From Candidatus Aminicenantes bacterium UBA2190 (lineage in GTDB: Bacteria > Acidobacteriota > Aminicenantia > UBA2199), in NCBI GenBank assembly GCA_002335385.1, contig DCVK01000054.1, positions 95,410-159,409 on the forward strand: 64,000 bases of DNA, written 5' to 3'. A program made the position numbers and the translations under genes. The notes beneath the pieces were generated by a model that had not been told where the DNA came from, searched no databases, and worked only from the letters and a program-made list of their open reading frames with translations. Shown piece by piece: positions 57,394 through 64,000 of this stretch. Every line of letters starts with the position of its first letter. Position 1 is the stretch's first letter.

Positions 57394-60300
57394 TCAGTTG
57401 AACGAGTAGCGCAGTCCGAGCTGCATCTGCCAGCGCGAGGCGAGGTTGCTGATCGAGTGGTGTTCGCGGGGGGAAAAGCTGACTTTCTGCTTGCCGGTGG
57501 CGGCGTCGACGCCGGTGAGGGTCCAGGGGGTGTCGTTCTGGTTGCTGACGTAATACAGTTTGCCCCATTCCTTGTTCAGCAGGTTGAGGAAGTTGACGAC
57601 GTCCAGGGTGATCTGCAGGCGGTGGTCCTTCAGGCCGGGGATGGGGATGTCCTGGGCGATGCGGGCGTCGAGGGCGTGGCTCCAGGGCTCGCGGCTGGAG
57701 TTGCGCGGCACGATCTGGCCGCGGTACTTGCTCAGGCCCGGGTCCTCCTCGATATACGAATTCAGGGCGTTCCAGGCGGCGTTCTGGTCGGCCAGCACGT
57801 TGCCGCGGGAGTCGACCATGATCACTTCGTTGATCGAGGACGGGATGTAGACCAGGTCGTTGCCGGCGGCGGCGTCGCCGTTGGCGTCGTAGTAGTTGTA
57901 GGTGGTGGAGTAGGGGCGCCCGGAACGGCCGCCGTAGAAAAGGCCGATGCTGGTCGGGGCTTCCTTGAGGAAGTGGAAGGTGTAGGAGACGGCGGCGCCG
58001 ATGCGGTGGCGCACGTCATAGTTGGACCAGGTGAGCTCGGGGTCGTTGGCGTCAAAGCGGATGGGGTTGTAGCCGAAGTTGGAGGAGGCCTGCGATGAGG
58101 TGGCGGAATTGACATCCTTGGCCTCGCCGTAGGTGTAGGTGAGGTTGGCCCAGGAGTCCTTGTTGAAGCTCTTCTGGAACTGGGTGGAGAGGCTGTACTG
58201 GTACCCCTTGCTGGTGTTGGTCAGCAGGATGACGTCGGTGAAACTCTTGTTGACGTCGCGGGCGAACATGATGCGGCCGCCGAGGCCCAGAGCTCCGGTC
58301 TTGCGCAGGTTCAGGTTCTTGACCAGGACCTCGTTGATGTTCTTGGAATAGATGAACTCCAGGGTGCCGATGATGCCCCAGGGCAGCTCGCGGTCGACGG
58401 CCAGATTGGTGCGCAGCACCTGGGGGTAGGTGAACTTGTCGTCGATGACATCGACCTCGCTGGTGCCGCCGACGCCGGCCTCAGGCTGGTTCAGCGGGTC
58501 GGGTACGAACAGGAAACCCGGGTTGCGGATGTCGAGGCGGGTGAACTCCATGCCGGTGTTGGAATACTGGTTGGAGATCCACACGTAGGGGGTGCGGCCG
58601 GAGAAGATGCCGATGCCGCCGCGCACCTGGGTCTTCTTGTCCTTGTTGACGTCCCAGTTGAAGCCGACGCGGGGCGAGAACAGCAGGTTGCCCGAGGCGA
58701 CCTGGTCGGTGCGGATGTCGAAGACCTGCTCGACCACCGGGTTGGCGGTCGGGATATCGTTGAGGATCGGCACGTCGAGGCGCAGGCCCAGGGTCAGCGT
58801 CAGGTTGGGCAGCACGGCCCAGTTGTCGCCGGCATAGGCGCCCAGCTGCATGACGTTGAATTCGGGCACCCACTTCTCCTTGGGGTCGGCGGTGATGAAG
58901 TCGTGGTAGTAGCGCGAGGAGATGCCCTTCTCGAAGTTGTCCAGACTGGCGAATTCCCAGTAGCCGTAATAGTTGCGGATATAGAGGTTGGCGAAGCTGA
59001 AGAACTCGTTGTGGGTGCCGATGGTGAAGGTGTGCTTGCCCTTGTACCAGGTCAGGTTGTCGGTGATCTCGATGATGTCGTTGTCCAGGCCGTTGGCGCC
59101 CGAGTACTGCTCGGTGCCGGCAGTGAGCTTGTAGCCGCCGGCGATGGTGACGTTCACCTGCGGGAAGAGGGTGTCGCCGATGGCGCGGAAGTCGCGGATG
59201 GTGGTGTAGTTCAGGGTCAACTCGTTGAACAGGTTGTTGCCCAGAGTGCTGTTCAGTTGGGCGACGGTGGAATTGGTCTTGTTGTTCAGCTCATAATAGA
59301 CGTCGGCGAAGGGGAAGACCACGTTGGACGCCTTGGAGGGGACGCGGTCCGAGGAGCCGGTGACATAGTTGTGGCGCAGGGTCAGGCGGTGCTTGTCGCT
59401 GATGTTGTAGTCCAGGCGGGCGAAGATCTTGGAGTTGTCGGTAATGACTTCCTTGTAGCCTTCGCCGTAGCCGCCCGGGTCGTAGCCGTACGCGCTCTTC
59501 AGGATGCTGATGAAGCGGTCGGCGTCGGCTTTGTTGACGCTGGTGCCGCCAAAGTCGTTCGAGGAGCCGCTGTCGTCGATGACGTAGGTGGTCGGGACCT
59601 TGTTGTCGCCCATCTCGCCGCTGACGAAGAAGAACAGCTTGTCCTTGATGACCGGGCCGCCGACGCGGAAGCCGAACTGCTTCTCGCTGAACTTGCCGTA
59701 TTTCTTGTCCTCGAAGCCCTTGCCCACGAAGCCCTCGTTGCGGCCGAAGTAGTAGGCGGAGCCGGAGAAGGCGTTGGTGCCGCTGCGGGTGATGGCGTTC
59801 AGGCTGCTGCCGGTGAAGCCGCCCTGGCGGACGTCGTAGGGGGCGATGACCAGCTGGAACTCCTGGACGGCGTCCAGCGAGATCGGCGCGGAGAGTCCGG
59901 GGGTGCCGCTGGAGCCCAGGCCGAACAGGTCGTTGTTCACGGCGCCGTCGATCTTGATGTCATTGTAGCGGTTGCTCTTGCCGGCGGCCGAGAAGGCGCC
60001 GCCGCCGCGGGAATCCACCTGCGGGGCCAGGCGGGCGAAGTCATCGAACGAGCGGCCGATCGAGGGCATGCTCTCGATGACCGCCGTGCTGACGTTCTGG
60101 GCGGCGCCGGTGCGCCCTTCCGAGATGATCGGGTTGGAGGCGATGACCGTGACCTCCTCGGCGATGGTTTCCAGGGCCAGCTGGAACTTCAAGTTACGGT
60201 CCTCACCCAGTCTCAGGGTGATGCCCTTGATCTCCTGGGTCTTGAAGGGCTCCATGGTGATGGTGACCGTGTAGGGGCCGCCGGCGCGCACGGCCGGGAT

Positions 60301-60504
60301 GTTGAACAGGCCATCCTGGCGGCTGACGGCCGTGTAGACGGTGCCGGTCGGCGTGTGCACGGCGGTGACGGTGGCGCCGACGACGGGATTGTTGTCGACG
60401 TCCGTGACCAGCCCGTTGAAGGCTGCCGTCGTCACGCCCTGGGCCGTGATCAGCCCGGGGAGGATGAGGCAGAACAGCAGGACTGCGAAAAATGCTCTTT
60501 TCAT
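57394..60504 (-). CDS. TonB-dependent receptor with N-terminal carboxypeptidase regulatory-like domain
   Basis: 1036 residues. A signal peptide (MKRAFFAVLLFCLILPGLITAQG) is followed by the beta-sandwich domain (GLVTDVDNNPVVGATVTAV, FKTQEIKGITLRLG; about 25-115), a plug (AFSAAGKSNRYNDIKIDGAVNN, ITRSGTNAFSGSAYYFG) and a 22-strand-type barrel ending LGLRYSF. The Oar-like layout is common in Acidobacteriota-type genomes. It would import a large ligand with energy from TonB. AGGAGGAG supports the start at 60504. Confidence 0.85.
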   Translation of the reverse strand: MKRAFFAVLLFCLILPGLITAQGVTTAAFNGLVTDVDNNPVVGATVTAVHTPTGTVYTAVSRQDGLFNIPAVRAGGPYTVTITMEPFKTQEIKGITLRLGEDRNLKFQLALETIAEEVTVIASNPIISEGRTGAAQNVSTAVIESMPSIGRSFDDFARLAPQVDSRGGGAFSAAGKSNRYNDIKIDGAVNNDLFGLGSSGTPGLSAPISLDAVQEFQLVIAPYDVRQGGFTGSSLNAITRSGTNAFSGSAYYFGRNEGFVGKGFEDKKYGKFSEKQFGFRVGGPVIKDKLFFFVSGEMGDNKVPTTYVIDDSGSSNDFGGTSVNKADADRFISILKSAYGYDPGGYGEGYKEVITDNSKIFARLDYNISDKHRLTLRHNYVTGSSDRVPSKASNVVFPFADVYYELNNKTNSTVAQLNSTLGNNLFNELTLNYTTIRDFRAIGDTLFPQVNVTIAGGYKLTAGTEQYSGANGLDNDIIEITDNLTWYKGKHTFTIGTHNEFFSFANLYIRNYYGYWEFASLDNFEKGISSRYYHDFITADPKEKWVPEFNVMQLGAYAGDNWAVLPNLTLTLGLRLDVPILNDIPTANPVVEQVFDIRTDQVASGNLLFSPRVGFNWDVNKDKKTQVRGGIGIFSGRTPYVWISNQYSNTGMEFTRLDIRNPGFLFVPDPLNQPEAGVGGTSEVDVIDDKFTYPQVLRTNLAVDRELPWGIIGTLEFIYSKNINEVLVKNLNLRKTGALGLGGRIMFARDVNKSFTDVILLTNTSKGYQYSLSTQFQKSFNKDSWANLTYTYGEAKDVNSATSSQASSNFGYNPIRFDANDPELTWSNYDVRHRIGAAVSYTFHFLKEAPTSIGLFYGGRSGRPYSTTYNYYDANGDAAAGNDLVYIPSSINEVIMVDSRGNVLADQNAAWNALNSYIEEDPGLSKYRGQIVPRNSSREPWSHALDARIAQDIPIPGLKDHRLQITLDVVNFLNLLNKEWGKLYYVSNQNDTPWTLTGVDAATGKQKVSFSPREHHSISNLASRWQMQLGLRYSFN

Positions 60505-60630
60505 GGATATACTCCTCCTTTTAGTTTGTTGCTTTGACATGAAGCATAGTTTAATCCAAATTAATGAAAAATCAATCCCCCCCCGCGGCAAAAAAAAATA
60601 AAACCCTCCGGGGACGGCGCTGCGGGCGTT

Positions 60631-60659
60631 TTGACTCACGGTCGCGCCTGTGCTACCAT
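60631..60659 (+). promoter_or_regulatory. Promoter, leaderless type
   Basis: TTGACT (60631-60636), 17-nt spacer, TACCAT (60654-60659), six bases to the udk ATG at 60666. Confidence 0.7.
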
Positions 60660-60665
60660 GGGCCG

Positions 60666-61304
60666 ATGAAGAGAAAACCCTTGATCATCGGGGTGGCCGG
60701 CGGCACGGCCTCGGGCAAGACCACCATCGCCAACGCCATCATGGAAAGCATCAACCACCCGCAGATGGTGATGATCCAGCACGACGCCTACTACCGGGAC
60801 GCCAGCCACTTGCCCCTGGCCGAGCGCGCCCGCATCAACTTCGATCACCCCGACTCCCTGGAGACCGACCTGATGGTGCGCCATCTGCGCGAGCTGATCG
60901 CGGGCCGGCCGATCGAGATGCCGGTCTACGACTTTTCCACCCACGCGCGTCTGAAAAAGGGCATCGTCAAGAAGCCGGCCAAGGTGATCGTCATCGAGGG
61001 CATCCTGATCTTCTGCGAGCGCTCGCTGCGCGAGCTGATGGACGTCAAGATCTTCGTCGACACCGCGGCCGACCTGCGCTTCATCCGCCGGCTGAAGCGT
61101 GACATCCAGGAGCGCCGGCGCAGCATGGATTCGGTGATCGGCCAGTACCTGGGGACGGTGCGTCCCATGCACGTGGCCTTCGTCGAGCCCAGCCGCACGT
61201 ACGCCGACATCATCATCCCCGAGGGGCACAACCCGGTCTCGACCGCCATGGTCGTGACCATGATCCGCCAGCGCCTGCGCCGCGGCAGGAGCGGCGACCG
61301 CTGA
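60666..61304 (+). CDS. udk: Uridine kinase
   Basis: 212 residues with P-loop GVAGGTASGKTTIANAI, IQHDAYYRD, NFDHPDSLETDLMVRHL, and VIEGILIFC, RRLKRDIQERRRS. The standard short uridine/cytidine kinase. First gene of the udk-hpt-add unit; the mRNA is probably leaderless. A longer TGS-fused homologue lies at 49882. Confidence 0.9.
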   Translation: MKRKPLIIGVAGGTASGKTTIANAIMESINHPQMVMIQHDAYYRDASHLPLAERARINFDHPDSLETDLMVRHLRELIAGRPIEMPVYDFSTHARLKKGIVKKPAKVIVIEGILIFCERSLRELMDVKIFVDTAADLRFIRRLKRDIQERRRSMDSVIGQYLGTVRPMHVAFVEPSRTYADIIIPEGHNPVSTAMVVTMIRQRLRRGRSGDR

Positions 61305-61323
61305 GGGCGGAGAGGACGGACAC

Positions 61324-61884
61324 ATGGCCGAAAAAAGATTCATCAGCGCCCAGGAACTGCTGGAGGATTCGTTCCGCCTGGGGCGCCTGGTGCTGGAAAG
61401 CGGTTTCCGGCCCGACTTCATCGTCGGCGTCTGGCGCGGCGGCACGCCCGTGGGCATCGCCGTGCAGGAGCTGCTGGAGCATAACGGCGTACGCAGCGAC
61501 CACATCGCCATCCGCACCTCCTCCTACGAGGGTATCGAGCAGCGCGGCAAGCAGATCCGCATCCACGGCCTGGGCTACATCGTGGGCAACGCCGGCGCCG
61601 AGCACCGCCTGCTGATCGTCGACGACGTGTACGACACGGGCCTGAGCATCCAGGCCATCATCGAATCGCTGCGCGAGCGCTCGCGGCGCAACGCGCCGCA
61701 CGACATCCGCGTGGCCACCGTCTTCTTCAAGCCCGGCAACAACCGCACCGGCCGCAAGCCCGACTTCTACGTCCACGAAACCGACAAGTGGCTGGTGTTC
61801 CCCCACGAGCTGAACGGCCTTGAGCCCGGCGAGATCGCCCGTCACAAGCCCGAGGTGGCGCGCAGCCTGGAAAAGGAGAAGTAG
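61324..61884 (+). CDS. hpt: Hypoxanthine/xanthine-type phosphoribosyltransferase
   Basis: 186 residues of the type I phosphoribosyltransferase fold. The PRPP loop is LLIVDDVYDTGLSIQAI, with VGVWRGGTPVGIAVQEL (pyrophosphate loop) and the C-terminal HETDKWLVFPHEL. It forms IMP, XMP or GMP from the free base. It begins 19 bases after udk, and its stop is one base before the add ATG. Confidence 0.85.
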   Translation: MAEKRFISAQELLEDSFRLGRLVLESGFRPDFIVGVWRGGTPVGIAVQELLEHNGVRSDHIAIRTSSYEGIEQRGKQIRIHGLGYIVGNAGAEHRLLIVDDVYDTGLSIQAIIESLRERSRRNAPHDIRVATVFFKPGNNRTGRKPDFYVHETDKWLVFPHELNGLEPGEIARHKPEVARSLEKEK

Positions 61885-61885
61885 G

Positions 61886-63094
61886 ATGAAGATCAGCAGG
61901 GAATTCATTGAGAAGATCCCCAAAACCGACCTGCACCTGCACCTGGACGGCTCGCTGCGTCTCCCGACCCTGGTCGAGCTGGCCCGGGAGCAGGGGGTCG
62001 AGCTCCCGGCCTGGGACGAGGCCGGCCTGCGCCGCCTGGTCTTCAAAAACGCATATGCCGATCTGCCCGAGTACCTGAAGGGCTTCGCCTACACCACGGC
62101 CGTCATGCAGACGCCGGAAGCGCTGGAGCGCGTGGGGTATGAACTGGCCGTGGACAACCAGGCTGAGGGGGTGCGCTACATCGAGGTGCGCTTCGCGCCG
62201 CAGCTGCACCAGAACGCCCGCATGACCAGCATCGGCGTCATGGCGGCGCTGGACCGCGGCCTGGCCCTTGCCAAAAGCGAGTTCAACGCCCGGTCGGAAG
62301 TGCAGGGGGGCGACGAGCCTCCCTTCGATTATGGCATCATCGCCTGCGCCATGCGCATGTTCGGCAAGGGCTTCTCGGCCTACTTCGACAGCCTGCTCGA
62401 CGTCCACGCCCATTCCGAGCGCAAGTGGGTGTTCGCCCTGGCCTCGCAGGAACTGGTCCGCGCGGCGGTGGAAGCCCGCGACCGGCTCGGGCTGCCCATT
62501 GTCGGCTTCGACCTGGCCGGCGCCGAGGCGGGCTACCCGGCCGGCGACCACGCCCAGGCTTACGCCCTGGCCCACAAGAACTTCCTCAAGAAGACCGTGC
62601 ATGCCGGCGAGGCCTACGGCCCGGAAAGCATCTTCCAGGCCATCACCGACCTGCATGCCGACCGCCTGGGCCATGCCGTCTATCTGTTCGACCCCCACAT
62701 GATCAAGAGTCCCGACATTAGGGACAAGAAGGCTTATGTGGCCAACCTGGTGCAGTTCATCGCCGACCGGCGCATCACCATCGAGGTCTGCCTGACCTCC
62801 AACCTGCAGACCATCCCCGCCATCCGCAACCTCTCGCAGCACTCGTTCCGCCACATGCGCAAGGCCAAGCTGTCGGCCACGTTCTGCACCGACAACCGCA
62901 CCGTCTCCCAGACCACGGTGACCGACGAGATTCTCAAGGCCGTGCAGGCCTTCCACATCACCCCCAAGGAACTGAAGAACTTCGTCATCTATGGCTTCAA
63001 GCGCAGTTTCTTTCCCGGCACCTATTTCAAAAAAAGGGAGTACGTCCACCAGATCATCGAGTATTACGAGAAGATCGAAAAGCAATTTTCGTGA
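61886..63094 (+). CDS. add: Adenosine deaminase
   Basis: 402 residues. TDLHLHLDGS (zinc His pair) near the N-terminus, KTVHAGEAYGPESI (His/Glu), EVCLTSNLQT and SATFCTDN (Asp) are the ADA motifs. It deaminates adenosine to inosine, feeding PNP. AAGGAG precedes the ATG. Its last residues (Phe-Ser) and stop are formed from the heptamer array (ttcgtga, 63088-63094). Confidence 0.9.
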   Translation: MKISREFIEKIPKTDLHLHLDGSLRLPTLVELAREQGVELPAWDEAGLRRLVFKNAYADLPEYLKGFAYTTAVMQTPEALERVGYELAVDNQAEGVRYIEVRFAPQLHQNARMTSIGVMAALDRGLALAKSEFNARSEVQGGDEPPFDYGIIACAMRMFGKGFSAYFDSLLDVHAHSERKWVFALASQELVRAAVEARDRLGLPIVGFDLAGAEAGYPAGDHAQAYALAHKNFLKKTVHAGEAYGPESIFQAITDLHADRLGHAVYLFDPHMIKSPDIRDKKAYVANLVQFIADRRITIEVCLTSNLQTIPAIRNLSQHSFRHMRKAKLSATFCTDNRTVSQTTVTDEILKAVQAFHITPKELKNFVIYGFKRSFFPGTYFKKREYVHQIIEYYEKIEKQFS

Positions 63095-63183
63095 TTTGTG
63101 AATCGTGATTCGTAATTCGAAGCCGCACGGTATCGGGCCTTCGCTTTTTTCTTCTCGAATCACGAATCACGAATCACGAATAC
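63088..63183. repeat. Facing heptamer arrays after add
   Basis: Left arm ttcgtga, tttgtga, atcgtga, ttcgtaa (63088-63115). Right arm tctcgaa, tcacgaa, tcacgaa, tcacgaa (63153-63180), inverted, with a loop of about 30 bases. Same word as 56221-56318. The add stop is in the first unit. Confidence 0.85.
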
Positions 63184-63199
63184 CGGTTGCTCGGGTTTC

Positions 63200-63228
63200 T
63201 TGACTTTTCAGCGATTCCTGACTACCAT
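63200..63228 (+). promoter_or_regulatory. Promoter for nupC-like gene
   Basis: TTGACT (63200-63205), 17-nt spacer, TACCAT (63223-63228), then a leader of about 30 bases with AGGTG before the ATG at 63265. Confidence 0.7.
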
Positions 63229-63264
63229 GAAGTTTCAAAATCCGTACCGAGCCATAGGTGCATC

Positions 63265-64000
63265 ATGAACCTGATCTCGCTCCTGCGCGGCATTCTGGGT
63301 TTGTTCCTGATCATCGGCATCGCCCTGCTGTTCTCCAACAACCGCCGGCGGGTCAGCTGGCCCCTGGTCGGCAAGGGCATCCTCATCCAGCTGGTGTTCG
63401 CCGTCTTCATCCTCTATGCCGACGCGCTGCGTTCCTGGTTCGCGCCGCTGGGCTGGCCCAAGGCGGCCATCTCCTGGCTGGGCGGCGCCGTGGTCAGCCT
63501 GCTCGGCTTCACCACCGAGGGCTCGCGCTTCGTCTTCGGCCGCCTGGCGGCCAACTCGGGGCCGGACAGCCTGGGCGTCTACTTCGCCTTCCAGGTGCTG
63601 CCGACGATCGTCTTCGTGGCCACCCTGACATCGGTCCTCTATTACCTCGGCATCCTGCAGGCGGTGGTCAAGGGCATGGCCTGGATCATGGCCAAGCTCC
63701 TGGGCACCTCGGGGGCCGAGTCGCTCTCCAATACGGCCAACATCTTCGTGGGCCAGACCGAGGCGCCGCTGCTGATCAAGCCCTATATCGGCAACATGAC
63801 CAATTCCGAGATCCTGACCGTCATGGTCGGCGGCATGGCCACCATCGCCGGCGGCGTGATGGCCGCCTATATCCAGATGCTCGGCCAGGCATTGGCCGAG
63901 GTGCAGCAGATCCCCCTGGCCGAGGCGCAGCTGCGCTTTGCCGTGCAGCTGCTGGCGGCCAGCGTCATGGCAGCGCCGGCCGGGCTGGTCATCTCCAAGG
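63265..64000 (+). CDS. nupC: NupC-type concentrative nucleoside transporter (partial)
   Basis: The first 245 residues are seen; the gene continues beyond the window. Several membrane helices and the conserved FGRLAANSGPDSLGVYFAFQ, LGTSGAESLSNTANIFVGQT, EAPLLIKPYIGNMTNSEILT and GGMATIAGGVMAAY segments match the CNT (NupC) family. It would import nucleosides with protons or sodium, supplying the udk-hpt-add and PNP enzymes upstream. Confidence 0.85.
   Translation, partial: MNLISLLRGILGLFLIIGIALLFSNNRRRVSWPLVGKGILIQLVFAVFILYADALRSWFAPLGWPKAAISWLGGAVVSLLGFTTEGSRFVFGRLAANSGPDSLGVYFAFQVLPTIVFVATLTSVLYYLGILQAVVKGMAWIMAKLLGTSGAESLSNTANIFVGQTEAPLLIKPYIGNMTNSEILTVMVGGMATIAGGVMAAYIQMLGQALAEVQQIPLAEAQLRFAVQLLAASVMAAPAGLVISK

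Noticed and set aside
58903..60537. 544-codon plus frame opposite the TonB receptor
   Set aside because: Val/Gly/Asp-rich shadow frame with no start signal.

Overview
The window is GC-rich bacterial chromosome with dense genes on both strands. It has no rRNA, tRNA, CRISPR array or intact mobile element that I can recognise. Three gene types recur: a carboxypeptidase-regulatory-domain/TonB-dependent outer-membrane receptor, several secreted proteins with that domain or a beta-barrel, and a two-subunit 2-oxoacid:ferredoxin oxidoreductase. These suggest a Gram-negative anaerobe of the Acidobacteriota/Aminicenantes type. That placement is inference from gene content only.

Layout. 0-11 kb: a DUF3788 gene between inverted heptamer arrays, a large secreted zinc-phospholipase-like protein, an ECF sigma factor between two membrane-protein genes, a secreted beta-barrel, a zinc-ribbon gene with no standard start codon, and a secreted Cys-His-Asp protein. 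11-22 kb: slipin plus an HPS/OMPDC-like enzyme, an RNB exonuclease, a PTS EIIA-like protein, KorAB, a secreted Ig-like protein, an aldo/keto reductase and an ATP/ADP-carrier-like protein. 22-45 kb: two tiny membrane ORFs, a secreted protein with six 36-residue Trp repeats, GAF and EEP proteins, a second slipin, an M24 peptidase, OmpA, TauE, CPBP, GltS-like, methyltransferase, propeller-transglutaminase, VKOR, PanE, an S37 peptidase, an AsmA-like/GT51 fusion and an ATP-grasp ligase. 46-64 kb: a purine block. It holds an Xdh of the selenium-dependent type, SsnA, a PLP enzyme, a hydantoinase, a MocA-like enzyme, XdhC and purine nucleoside phosphorylase. A TonB receptor follows, then uridine kinase, a hypoxanthine-type phosphoribosyltransferase, adenosine deaminase and a NupC transporter cut by the window end.

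The purine block reads as one strategy. Nucleosides enter by NupC, are deaminated (Add) and phosphorolysed (PNP), and the bases are either salvaged (Hpt) or oxidised and ring-opened (Xdh, SsnA, hydantoinase, PLP enzyme). XdhC and MocA would mature the molybdenum site.

The most unusual signals lie between the genes. First, many intergenic regions carry degenerate 7-nt tandem repeats, usually as facing inverted arms. Each locus uses a different word but the same period, and three genes take their stop codon from the first repeat unit. Second, about a dozen genes have a -10 box ending 5-7 nt before the ATG, which predicts widespread leaderless mRNAs. Third, two genes have a strong GGAGGT ribosome-binding site followed by an in-frame ATC instead of a normal start. 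Fourth, the first 31 kb holds a graveyard of short transposase (RAYT-like) amino-terminal relics and their flanking repeats.
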